The notes under the pieces were generated by a model that worked only from the letters and a program-made list of their open reading frames with translations, was not told the origin of the DNA and ran no database searches. A stretch of DNA of 64,000 nucleotides from a bacterium (Candidatus Blackallbacteria) CG13_big_fil_rev_8_21_14_2_50_49_14 (GTDB lineage: Bacteria > Cyanobacteriota > Sericytochromatia > UBA7694), in NCBI GenBank assembly GCA_002783405.1, contig PFGG01000011.1, positions 69,434 to 133,433 of the forward strand, given 5' to 3'. This document shows, piece after piece, positions 53,904 through 62,352 of the stretch. The position numbers and the translations under genes were made by a program. The number at the start of each line of letters is the position of its first letter. Position 1 is the first letter of the stretch.

Positions 53904-55095
53904 AAAACACCACCACTGAAATCATCAAATTGCCATGACGATTTTCTCCCCCAGGAAAGCAGCCCTGTTCACCAAAGGTAAAAGCCCCTAAAAATGGAAT
54001 TTTTCCCAAAACAGACTCAAGACTGGCAATCACTTCAGCCATCCGATCCTGAATACTTAACATACAACCTGCACAGTAGATAATCACAGCACCTCGAATC
54101 TGCTTCAAGCTGAATTTATCCAGGGTTGACAAAGCCAAACTTGCCGCATTACCGGCTCGCAGACACAGACTGTCGGATGTTCCTCGCATCAGCCAAACTT
54201 CATCACCTTGGTGAATATCTGAAAACAGCGTAAGTGCTCCACCTGGCAATAGTTTTTCAGGGTGAGAAAGTTGAAAATAAGGAATCGATCCCAATTTCCC
54301 CACAAATCTACCCAAAGGAAAAAGAGAGGTCTGAGCCAGAATATTGGATTCCTGAGAAGGAGCATCTAAACTGAGTTTCCTTCCAATCCAATTTTGATAA
54401 ACCTCTGCGGCAGGTTTCCCATTTAAGCTATAAAGTATGCGATCTCTGGCCTCAGTCACCCATGCTCTTTCCCCAGAGGGTTCATAACCACTGTGAAAAG
54501 CAAATAGAATCCGGGCAGAGGAATAAAAAACAGCCACTCCCAGTCCCTGTTCGAGAACCAAACCCCTTGAAAAAATACGCCAATTTCCTGAAACCGTATC
54601 ATCGGCGGCACTTCCTCCCACGATGGGAACCAAAGGCCCTACACATTCTGTGATGCCCTTGATCACTTCTTCTTCAACGCCAGGTGATGCACTGACCCAA
54701 ATCAAATCAGGCACTTCTCCAGAGCGTTCAGCCGCAAGAATCGCACTTTCCAAGGCCGCTTGGGCCGCCTGCCGAACAGAAGACTTGAAAGCAGCAAAAC
54801 CCACGCCAAAATTTCCTTCTGAATCATACAATCCCAAGAGTCCCAGATTTCCTGTGGGTGCAGACAAAAATCCCTGCTGAGTCATGATTCCCAAACAGGA
54901 GGTGCTGCCCAAAATCTGGATTTCTGCTGGCAATTGGCTCAAGACCTGGCTCAAGTTTTCAATCGAATAGCCCACACTCGCAAAAATCAGAAGAAACTGT
55001 GGCCAAGAAGCTTGATTTTGAACAAAGGGCAACCATGCATCTTCAAAGGCCTTGATTTCATTCTCTGCACAAGATGCAGAGACTTGAATATTCAT
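53890..55095 (-). CDS. FIST-domain sensor protein
   Basis: 401 residues. FIST N domain (about 25-230, with SVGYSIENLSQVL, LGSTSCLGIMTQQG and PIVGGSAADD) and FIST C domain (about 235-390, ending FLGAFTFGEQGCFPGG). FIST domains are predicted to bind small ligands such as amino acids and usually occur beside or fused to signalling domains. Here it stands alone between two hybrid kinases, overlapping both genes (4 and 14 bases), so it very likely feeds a ligand signal to them. Confidence 0.92.
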   Translation of the reverse strand: MNIQVSASCAENEIKAFEDAWLPFVQNQASWPQFLLIFASVGYSIENLSQVLSQLPAEIQILGSTSCLGIMTQQGFLSAPTGNLGLLGLYDSEGNFGVGFAAFKSSVRQAAQAALESAILAAERSGEVPDLIWVSASPGVEEEVIKGITECVGPLVPIVGGSAADDTVSGNWRIFSRGLVLEQGLGVAVFYSSARILFAFHSGYEPSGERAWVTEARDRILYSLNGKPAAEVYQNWIGRKLSLDAPSQESNILAQTSLFPLGRFVGKLGSIPYFQLSHPEKLLPGGALTLFSDIHQGDEVWLMRGTSDSLCLRAGNAASLALSTLDKFSLKQIRGAVIIYCAGCMLSIQDRMAEVIASLESVLGKIPFLGAFTFGEQGCFPGGENRHGNLMISVVVFYEPE

Positions 55096-58043
55096 GCTCG
55101 CTCTCCTTTGTGAGGCTCTTTTAAATGGTGCATAATTTTAGAACAGAGAAGCTTAAAATCAACGGGTTTACTCAAATAATCATCAAACCCCTCTTTCAAA
55201 ATTCGTTCCTGATCTCCCGCCATGGCCAAAGAGGTCAAGGCAATCACGGGAGTATTGAGCAGATCAGGGTTTTCAAACTGACGAAAAGCCTGTACGACTT
55301 CAATGCCACTCATTTCAGGCATTTGTATATCCATCAGAATCAAATGGGGGCGGTGCGACTCCAGCCAAGTTAGGGCTTGATGTGGAGAAGTCTGCGTACA
55401 AACTTGAAAATCAAAATATTCTAAAAAAGAGCGAATCACTTCAATATTCACGGGGTTATCATCCACCAGAAGCAGCAGAGGTCGCCCCTCTTTAGCTTGT
55501 GCTGAATAATCAGATTGGGTAAAAAGAGCTTCGGAATGTTCCGATTCCTGATCTTCCGTTTTTTCGTTGCCTGGTAAATAAACCGAAAAACAAGAGCCCT
55601 TCTCAAGCCTGCTGGAAACTTCGATTCTCCCTCCATGTGCGGCTACGAGTTCATGTACGAGGCTCAAGCCCAAACCCGTTCCTGCATATTTACGCGAAAA
55701 TCCACTGTCAATCTGAACAAAGGGTTGAAACAGCTTATCCAGATCCTCTGCAGCAATTCCAATGCCCGTATCTTGGATCATAAGTAAAACATTCCGTCCA
55801 GCAAGTTTGACATGCAGACCGACCTTGCCACTATCTGGGGTAAATTTAACCGCATTTGAAAGCAGATTGATCAAAATCTGCTTGAGACTTCTTAAATCAG
55901 CCCAAACTTTTAAATCAAAAGGCTCAATCTGAAGTTCCAGGCAGATGTTTTTATCATCAGCCAAAGGGCGCATCAGGCTGAGCACTTCTTGCCCCAAGTT
56001 AGAAAGCAGGATTTCTTCAGGATGAAGTTCAAGCTTACCAGCCTGAACTTTTGATAAATCGAGAATATCGTTGATCAGATTCAAGAGATGCTGTCCGCTG
56101 TTGCGAATGGTGTTGACTGAATTCAATTGCTTGGGATTCAAGCCCCCCAATACTTGTTGAGAGAGAAGATCGGACATTCCCAAAATCCCTGTCAAAGGCG
56201 TGCGCAATTCATGGCTCATATTGGCAAGAAAGGTATCTTTCATTTGATTAGCCAAAATCAACTGTTGATTGAGTTCCTTGGTTTCAAGCAAACTTTTGTT
56301 CAGCGCCTCGGTTCGAAGTGCAACTTCAGCCTCTAAATCTTCATTAAAAAGGCGCAAATTTTCCTGGGCTTGTTTCTGAGGGGTAATGTTTTGATGAAAA
56401 ATCACAATCCGGCCTTCATCGTCCTGATCCAATTGATGCACTTGGATCTGAAACCATCGCTTTTCAGCTGGGCTGTGGCAAGGATATTCCATGACAAAGG
56501 CATTTTTCTCTCCGGATAAAACGTCCTTAATTCCGTTGAATACAGCTTGTGCTTCTGCAGCCTGATTCAGAGTGGCTTTTTTGCAAACATCCAAATAATT
56601 CCAGCCCAAATAATCATGTTCCCCCTGATTGAATTTTGAAAACGCATCCCAGGCTTCATTGGTCATAATCACGTTACCCAGCCGATCCAAGACGCAGATA
56701 TGGGCCCCCAGAGCATTTAAAATCCCATAGGCAAATTTTTCTGATTGGATCAATTCAGCCTCAATCTTTTTACGCAGGGTAATATCTTTGGTAATACCCC
56801 AAATTTCTATGGGTTGACCTTCAGCATTAAGGTTCACTCGCGCACTGCTGCTAAACCAGACCATGCGCTGATCGGGTCGAATAAAGCGAAATTCATATTC
56901 CCATACCCCTGTGGGATTTTTCGTAAGATAATTTTGAAAAGATTCACGAAAACCAGGCAGATCCTCTGGATGCAGATATTTTTGCCAAATTAAAAAATTT
57001 TGCTCAAGTTGTCCAAAGGGGATCCCACTGAGCTGCTCAGCGGCATGGTTCAAATAACTTGTTTTTTGAGACCCCATATCATAACAAAAGACCATTTCCT
57101 GAAGCGTATTGGTCACCTGAAAAAAACGTTCTTGGCTGGTCTGCAATGCATTGAGAAGCGCTTCATGCTGACTCAGATCTCGATTAATAATCACCAGACC
57201 GACCACTTCACCCTGAGAATTCTGCAATTGTGAACAGGTCACCAAAACTGGAATTTCAGCCCCCATACGGTGAGCCTGCGTCACACGCCCACTCCAGGCT
57301 CCCGCTTTTAAAACAGCTTGCAAAACATCATCCCGCGAAGTGCCTGTAAATACACAATTGGGCTGTAATTCAAGCCAATTCTGGCCTATCGCCTCATCTG
57401 AACTCCAGCCATATAATTGCTCAGCGGCTTGATTCCAACTCAAAACCGTCATTTCAAGATCAACTGAAAGCACAGCATCACTCAGACTATTCAGCAAAAT
57501 CGCCTGGTAACGCCATTCCGACTCCAGGCGTTTGCGTTCAGTGATCTCCTGTTTGACCGCCAAATAATGCGAAGACCTACCCTGTGCATCTTTAATCGGA
57601 ACAATAAAGGCCCACTCCCAATAAAGCTGCCCATTTTTTTTGCGGTTTAGCAGTTCTCCCTGCCACAAATCTCCTCTCTCTAAGTATTCCCACAATTTTT
57701 GATAAATGGTCTGATCGGTCAAGCCCGATTGAAAGATACGCGGGTTTTTTCCCAAAATTTCAGTCAGAGCATAGCCTGTCATTTTTTCAAATGCTGGGTT
57801 CGCGTATTGAATCGTTCCACTGGTGTCTGTTACCAGCAATGGAAGGCCGCTGACATGCAGGCCTTTTAATAAGCCATGGGGCGGCAGATTAAATCCAGAG
57901 GACAGAGAAAAAGGATACTGAACCTCTTTTTGGAGAACCTGCAAAAATTCAGCCAAATCGTCATCGGCCATCAATTCTACTTCCGAGAGTTGACCTTGAA
58001 AATATGCATTTATTTTTTGAGAAATGTTCAAGGAAAAATTCAT
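55092..58043 (-). CDS. Multi-PAS histidine kinase-receiver hybrid
   Basis: 983 residues, no membrane segment. Four PAS domains: about 62-175, 180-297, 305-428 and 437-560. A coiled coil leads to HisKA with H611 in ANMSHELRTPL and an ATPase domain (NLLSNAVKFT, DTGIGI, GTGLGL). The C-terminal receiver has D905 in LILMDIQMPEMSG. The ligands or redox state sensed by the PAS domains are unknown. GAGG lies nine bases before the ATG. First gene of the operon, divergent from the REC-GGDEF gene. Confidence 0.95.
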   Translation of the reverse strand: MNFSLNISQKINAYFQGQLSEVELMADDDLAEFLQVLQKEVQYPFSLSSGFNLPPHGLLKGLHVSGLPLLVTDTSGTIQYANPAFEKMTGYALTEILGKNPRIFQSGLTDQTIYQKLWEYLERGDLWQGELLNRKKNGQLYWEWAFIVPIKDAQGRSSHYLAVKQEITERKRLESEWRYQAILLNSLSDAVLSVDLEMTVLSWNQAAEQLYGWSSDEAIGQNWLELQPNCVFTGTSRDDVLQAVLKAGAWSGRVTQAHRMGAEIPVLVTCSQLQNSQGEVVGLVIINRDLSQHEALLNALQTSQERFFQVTNTLQEMVFCYDMGSQKTSYLNHAAEQLSGIPFGQLEQNFLIWQKYLHPEDLPGFRESFQNYLTKNPTGVWEYEFRFIRPDQRMVWFSSSARVNLNAEGQPIEIWGITKDITLRKKIEAELIQSEKFAYGILNALGAHICVLDRLGNVIMTNEAWDAFSKFNQGEHDYLGWNYLDVCKKATLNQAAEAQAVFNGIKDVLSGEKNAFVMEYPCHSPAEKRWFQIQVHQLDQDDEGRIVIFHQNITPQKQAQENLRLFNEDLEAEVALRTEALNKSLLETKELNQQLILANQMKDTFLANMSHELRTPLTGILGMSDLLSQQVLGGLNPKQLNSVNTIRNSGQHLLNLINDILDLSKVQAGKLELHPEEILLSNLGQEVLSLMRPLADDKNICLELQIEPFDLKVWADLRSLKQILINLLSNAVKFTPDSGKVGLHVKLAGRNVLLMIQDTGIGIAAEDLDKLFQPFVQIDSGFSRKYAGTGLGLSLVHELVAAHGGRIEVSSRLEKGSCFSVYLPGNEKTEDQESEHSEALFTQSDYSAQAKEGRPLLLLVDDNPVNIEVIRSFLEYFDFQVCTQTSPHQALTWLESHRPHLILMDIQMPEMSGIEVVQAFRQFENPDLLNTPVIALTSLAMAGDQERILKEGFDDYLSKPVDFKLLCSKIMHHLKEPHKGERA

Positions 58044-58097
58044 AAAGACTGGCCTCTACGCTATGCTGATTCAAAAAATATAAGGGTCTTGCTGTTC

Positions 58098-58200
58098 ACT
58101 CATTTTATCCGATGAGTATGGAGGCAATATGTAGCACAAAAAAAATTCAACACAAATCCTCCATATTTTTTTCATACTCAGCCGCTAAACTCTTACTCAA
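58098..58200. promoter_or_regulatory. Repeated ACTCA/TGAGT elements in divergent control region
   Basis: The 181-base gap between two divergent signalling genes holds ACTCAT-N8-ATGAGT (58098-58117), CATACTCA (58174-58181, the complement of TGAGTATG at 58113-58120) and a further ACTCA at 58196. TATGGAGG (58117-58124) also recurs inverted as CCTCCATA (58159-58166). Clustered half-sites like this suggest an operator shared by both directions. The binding protein is unknown. Confidence 0.4.
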
Positions 58201-58224
58201 CCTGAATAAAAAGAGGAAAACTCC

Positions 58225-59133
58225 ATGCCCAAGGTATTGGCTATCGATGACGAATTCCATATCCTTCAACTGGTGGCAGAATTTTTGAGAGATCAGGACT
58301 ATGAGGTCACCACTGCCAATAATGGCCGTCTGGCTTTGGAATGCCTACAATCTTATCATCCCGACATTATTCTCTGCGATGTTGAGATGCCTGAAATGAA
58401 CGGTTACGAAGTTTTAGAACAATTCCGAAAAAACAGTGAAACAGCTCATATTCCCTTTGTTTTCTTAACAGGCATGTCGGCCCGCCATCAGATGCGGGCA
58501 GGCATGAATCTGGGAGCAGATGACTATCTCACTAAACCGTTTACCTTTCAGGAATTGCTCAAGGCTGTTCAAAGTCGTTTAAAAAAAACAGAAGATCTGC
58601 ATCAGTATGTTGAAAAACAATTAGACGCCAAAGAAAAGATAATTCAAACCTTAGCTTACCGAGATGAGACGACAGGTTTGCCCAACCAACAGGCTCTTGA
58701 ACAGGCATTCTGGCAAATTACCCGTCAGGAACAGAAACTGGCCCTGATTTTTTTTCAACTGGAAGGCTTTCAAAACAGTGCAGCGGGGCACACACCGGCA
58801 CTGGGCCGGGCCTTAATGAAAGCGTTGACCAATCGCTTAAGAGCCTATTTTCATGAAAATCAAAAAAATCTCTTTTATCTTGGTATTAACCAATTCTGCT
58901 TACTGCTACACATACAAAATCCCCAAAATCTTTTGCAAACCTTCGAACTTATTCAACAACAGACGCAGTCACCTTTTCAAATTTTTAAACAAGAGCACCG
59001 TTTTGGTTTAAGTGCAGGAATAAGTCTCTATCCTCACAATGCTCTAAACTTAGAAAATCTGCTCAACAGCGCCCAAAAAGCCTGCCAACAGGCAGAAGCT
59101 TTAGGAGGCAACCAATGCCAGTTTGTCCTTTAA
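58225..59133 (+). CDS. Receiver protein with degenerate GGDEF domain
   Basis: 302 residues. The receiver domain is intact (D52 in IILCDVEMPEMNG, Lys in LTKPFTF). After a helical linker, a GGDEF-type fold begins at RDETTGLPNQQALEQ (146 on), but the active-site loop is YLGINQF (218-224) in place of GGDEF. It should not make c-di-GMP. It may bind a partner or nucleotide instead. AAGAGGA precedes the ATG. It ends convergently with the OmpR-type gene, overlapping by four bases. Confidence 0.88.
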   Translation: MPKVLAIDDEFHILQLVAEFLRDQDYEVTTANNGRLALECLQSYHPDIILCDVEMPEMNGYEVLEQFRKNSETAHIPFVFLTGMSARHQMRAGMNLGADDYLTKPFTFQELLKAVQSRLKKTEDLHQYVEKQLDAKEKIIQTLAYRDETTGLPNQQALEQAFWQITRQEQKLALIFFQLEGFQNSAAGHTPALGRALMKALTNRLRAYFHENQKNLFYLGINQFCLLLHIQNPQNLLQTFELIQQQTQSPFQIFKQEHRFGLSAGISLYPHNALNLENLLNSAQKACQQAEALGGNQCQFVL

Positions 59134-59831
59134 TTTTTGAGCCGATAGCCCAATCCACGAACGGTTTCAATTAAATCCACATCAGCTCCTGCAGCTTTCA
59201 GTTTTTTTCTTAACATCATAATATAAGAATCAATATTGCGAATTGAAATTTGAGTACCCGCTTCACGCAGTTGCATGAGCATCTGCCCGCGCGAACAAAT
59301 CTGATGCGAATGTCGGATCAAATATTCCAGTAAATCAAACTCAAAGCAAGACAATACAATTTCATTTTCTTGCCAAAAAACCTGTCGGGTTTCAGGAATC
59401 AAATTTAAAGCTCTAAAACTCAGTCCGAGATGTTCTGGCTGGGGTGAAAGAGGATAATAACGTTGAAGGATTTTGCGAATACGAGCCAATAAAACAGGGG
59501 CCTGAACAGGTTTGGTAATATAATCTTCAGCCCCCAACTCCAAGCCCAAGACAATATCCAGTTCTTCGTTTTTGGCAGAAAGAAAAAGATAGGGCGTTTG
59601 ATTCAATAATTGGGTTTGAATAAACTTCATCAGGTGTATGCCTTGAATATCAGGTAAATTCATATCAGAAATAATCAGATCAAAAGACCGCGACTGTAGT
59701 AAAGCATACGCTTGGGCTCCAGTAGCCGCATGAAAAACCTGATAATTTTCCATTTCAAGCAGCTCTTGCAGTGCCGAAGCAAAGGCAAGATCATCTTCGA
59801 TCAATGCAATCTGAAAAACGCGGACTCTCAT
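59130..59831 (-). CDS. OmpR-family response regulator
   Basis: 233 residues. Receiver domain with D56 in LIISDMNLPD, then a winged-helix DNA-binding domain (FEFDLLEYLIRHSHQICSRGQML, then RNIDSYIMMLRKKL and TVRGLGYRL). This is the only DNA-binding regulator beside the kinase cluster, so it is a candidate output. The direct repeats at 5788 and the elements at 58098 are the kind of sites this family may bind, but no link is shown. Confidence 0.93.
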   Translation of the reverse strand: MRVRVFQIALIEDDLAFASALQELLEMENYQVFHAATGAQAYALLQSRSFDLIISDMNLPDIQGIHLMKFIQTQLLNQTPYLFLSAKNEELDIVLGLELGAEDYITKPVQAPVLLARIRKILQRYYPLSPQPEHLGLSFRALNLIPETRQVFWQENEIVLSCFEFDLLEYLIRHSHQICSRGQMLMQLREAGTQISIRNIDSYIMMLRKKLKAAGADVDLIETVRGLGYRLKN

Positions 59832-60219
59832 TTAACTGTCCCTATTTTCTCTCTCCCACAAAATGGGCATTATGTATTCTTTACAAGAGTTGAAATAGAG
59901 CCTGTAGTTGACCCGTCTTTTATTCGCCACCATACTATTGGTATACAATTAAAGCCAGAGAAATCAACTCATGACGCCTCAACGAGACGCATTTCTCTAC
60001 ACCCCCAACCAAACTGATGTTATGGTTGGAGTACTGAGAAATTTCTGGGTAAAAACATGAAGTTTGAGTCATTTCTAAAACTTACGGACTTTTTTCTCGT
60101 GCTTATCTTACCAACTGAGTGCTCTAAATTTCAAGACCTTCTTATGTAGAGAATATTACAATACAAGCTCAACTAACCCGGCCCGCCCCAAGGAGACCCA
60201 GAGCATTATAAAAAATAAC

Positions 60220-60249
60220 TTGATTTTCGTGTCATAATCCTGATATGCT
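60220..60249 (+). promoter_or_regulatory. Probable flagellin promoter
   Basis: TTGATT (60220-60225), an 18-base spacer, TATGCT (60244-60249), a sigma-70-like pair. I looked for a sigma-28 flagellar promoter (TAAA, about 15 bases, GCCGATAA) and found no good match. RNA would start near 60256. Confidence 0.45.
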
Positions 60250-60252
60250 ATC

Positions 60253-60306
60253 AGCAGTGGACCACTGACGGGACACTGCTATTTTTAATTACTTAATGGA
60301 TTAAGT
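60253..60306 (+). promoter_or_regulatory. Structured 5' leader of flagellin mRNA
   Basis: AGCAGTG (60253-60259) can pair with CACTGCT (60274-60280), followed by ATTTTT. The same CAGTG can instead form a tight hairpin with CACTG at 60263-60267. A further perfect hairpin, ACTTAA-TGGA-TTAAGT, lies at 60291-60306, ten bases before the ribosome-binding site. The alternatives exclude each other, which suggests attenuation or mRNA protection. Confidence 0.45.
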
Positions 60307-60333
60307 ACTTGTTTCAAGGAGGAAACACGTTTT

Positions 60334-61578
60334 ATGGCTATTCGTATTAACTCGAATATTGCATCTCTCAATGCCCAGCGCAATCTGGGGCTCAGCAATC
60401 AACAGTTGAACAAAACCCTCGAAAGACTTTCTTCAGGCTTGAGAATCAATCGTGCAGCAGATGATGCTGCGGGTTTGGCCGTTTCAGAAAAGCTGCGCAC
60501 TCAAATCAAGGGCTTTACACAAGCGATTGCAAACTCACAAGACGCAGTGAACCTCATTGCCACTGCAGAATCCGGCATTGATCAAACCTCTCAGATTTTG
60601 CAACGTATCCGTGAGCTGTCCATTCAAGCAGCTGGCGATACCTTGGTTAATTCAGACCGCTCCAAAATTCAGGAAGAAATTAACCAATTGCGTGTGGAAC
60701 TTACCCGTATCGCAGAAACAACTGAATTCAATACCCGTAAATTATTGGATGGCTCGATCGCACAGGCCACATTTGCTGAAGATGCCTCTGCTTCAATCAA
60801 GCAAAATGTACGTGTCGGTGATACTTCAGTTACTGTACCTGTTCTTAATGATTTCATTAGTTCAGCAAATGTTTCTGTCACGGGCGCAACCCTCGATACA
60901 GCTTTCCAAATTAAATTTGTTTCCTGGCAAACAAATGCAACCTCTCCTGTCAGCGTAGCCTTGGAAGTACGCTCGTCTTTGGATGGGGTCATTACCACCA
61001 TTAATTTGGGTGCCACCGCAACCAACCCCACCTCCATCAACCTGACAGTGAGCGGTACCACCATTGGTTCCATTGCTATTAACGCCAGCAATATTTCATT
61101 GAATGATATTGGCAAAACAGCCTTGGTACAAATTACGGCTCGCCGTGCAGCTGTCACCACCGATCAGGGCTTAACCTTCCACGTCGGCGCCAATGAAGGC
61201 CAGTTCCTGAAAATGGGTGTTCAAGATCTGCGCGGAAAAGCATTGCGTCTTGAAACCATCAATATTCTTGGCACAAATGATGAAGACAGCCGCGTAAAAG
61301 CCCAAAATGCAATTGGAGCAGTGGATACGGCTCTCGATTACGTCAATACGGTTCGCTCACGCCTTGGGGCGTTCCAGAATCGTGTTGAATACACGATTCA
61401 GAATCTCCAGGTATCTCGCGAGAACCTGACAGCTTCTGAATCACGCATTCGTGACGCAGATATCGCCATGGAGACTGCCAATCTGACCCGGGCACAAATT
61501 TTGGTTCAGGCCGGCACCGCAGTTCTGACCCAAGCCAATATTGCTCCACAGTCAGCACTCAGTCTGCTCGGTCGTTAA
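60334..61578 (+). CDS. fliC: Flagellin
   Basis: 414 residues. The N-terminal D0/D1 region is classic (MAIRINSNIASLNAQRNLG, then LSSGLRINRAADDAAGLA), as is the C-terminal one (SRLGAFQNRVEYTIQNL, ending LTQANIAPQSALSLLGR). The variable middle (about 145-290) is beta-rich, Thr/Ser/Val-rich and without Cys. It is exported through the flagellum, so it has no signal peptide. AAGGAGGA lies 10-11 bases before the ATG. A strong terminator follows. Only one flagellin gene is in the window. Confidence 0.98.
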   Translation: MAIRINSNIASLNAQRNLGLSNQQLNKTLERLSSGLRINRAADDAAGLAVSEKLRTQIKGFTQAIANSQDAVNLIATAESGIDQTSQILQRIRELSIQAAGDTLVNSDRSKIQEEINQLRVELTRIAETTEFNTRKLLDGSIAQATFAEDASASIKQNVRVGDTSVTVPVLNDFISSANVSVTGATLDTAFQIKFVSWQTNATSPVSVALEVRSSLDGVITTINLGATATNPTSINLTVSGTTIGSIAINASNISLNDIGKTALVQITARRAAVTTDQGLTFHVGANEGQFLKMGVQDLRGKALRLETINILGTNDEDSRVKAQNAIGAVDTALDYVNTVRSRLGAFQNRVEYTIQNLQVSRENLTASESRIRDADIAMETANLTRAQILVQAGTAVLTQANIAPQSALSLLGR

Positions 61579-61593
61579 TTCCTTTAACTAACT

Positions 61594-61635
61594 ATCAACA
61601 GAATCTGCTTTATTGGGTAGATTCTGTTGATTTTT
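61594..61635 (+). terminator. Flagellin terminator
   Basis: Perfect 13-bp stem (61594-61606 with 61619-61631: ATCAACAGAATCT and its complement), 12-base loop, then five T residues. Confidence 0.92.
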
Positions 61636-61786
61636 CATAGAATCAAATAATTTAAGTTGCTTGACCACTTATTCATTTAAGTGATAAAATAATATTGTGT
61701 ATTATGTGCAATTGTCTCTTTTTTAAATCATTTTCCATTCTGTAATTGAGGCAAAAGCAGCACTGTCAAAATTCATGGAGGAATAT

Positions 61787-62167
61787 ATGACAGAAATATC
61801 GAATGTCTCAGGAATTTCGACCTTAGAAAGTGATCTGCTTAGAAAACAAACACTGATAGGACAAAATGGAAATCCAACGTCCCAAGCGCTTCCAGCATAT
61901 ACCCAGGCATCTCAGGAAGAAAAAAAACCCCTGACAGCTGAAGAAAAAAAATCTCTACAAGAAGCCACTTCTCATTTAAATGAGGTCATTAAACCTCTTT
62001 CTATCGGTCTGAATATTCAGCCGGTTGATTCCTCAAATAATTATTACGTAGAATTGTTTGATCGTGATACCGGCAAGGTAATACGTGAAATTCCCGCAAG
62101 AGAAATAATTAAAATGCAGGAACATATCAGACAATATCAAGGTTTGATTTTTGATAAATTCAGTTAA
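61787..62167 (+). CDS. flaG: FlaG-family flagellar protein
   Basis: 126 residues. The C-terminal half fits FlaG: LNIQPVDSSNNYYVELFDRDTGKVIREIPAREIIKMQEH. The N-terminal half is polar and likely disordered. FlaG influences filament length in some bacteria and often lies next to flagellin and fliD. The ATG at 61787 is preceded by GGAGG; the ATG at 61775 overlaps that site and is rejected. Terminator at 62191. Confidence 0.85.
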   Translation: MTEISNVSGISTLESDLLRKQTLIGQNGNPTSQALPAYTQASQEEKKPLTAEEKKSLQEATSHLNEVIKPLSIGLNIQPVDSSNNYYVELFDRDTGKVIREIPAREIIKMQEHIRQYQGLIFDKFS

Positions 62168-62190
62168 ATACTAACAAATTCAAAATTTTG

Positions 62191-62222
62191 ACGGACTGTT
62201 GCCAAACGACAGTCCGTTTTTT
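62191..62222 (+). terminator. Rho-independent terminator after flaG
   Basis: Stem ACGGACTGT / ACAGTCCGT (62191-62199 with 62209-62217), nine-base loop, then six T residues. Confidence 0.9.
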
Positions 62223-62352
62223 CATTTGAAACTCACAAAAATCCTATTTAATTTAAGCTTAAATAAACCCTAGTCTTATCTTCAGAAAGTTTCTCATTTT
62301 ATTCCGCATAACATAAGTATCGAAAGCGTAAAGAGAAGTGAGGAATCCATTC

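Larger units (their letters stand above)
59832..60333. other. Gene-poor stretch upstream of flagellin
   Basis: About 500 bases. It holds a possible promoter (TTGACC at 59908, TACTAT at 59933, 19-base spacer), two very short reading frames of 29 and 30 codons that overlap as ATGA (59971-60060 and 60057-60149), the flagellin promoter (60220) and its structured leader. The short frames have weak ribosome-binding sites and could easily arise by chance. Confidence 0.6.

Noticed and set aside
59712-60017. 101-codon plus-strand frame
   Set aside because: Mostly antisense to the OmpR-type regulator start; no ribosome-binding site or recognisable domain.
60209-60237. Sigma-28 promoter for flagellin
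   Set aside because: TAAA is present but no GCCGATAA-like box lies at the required distance.
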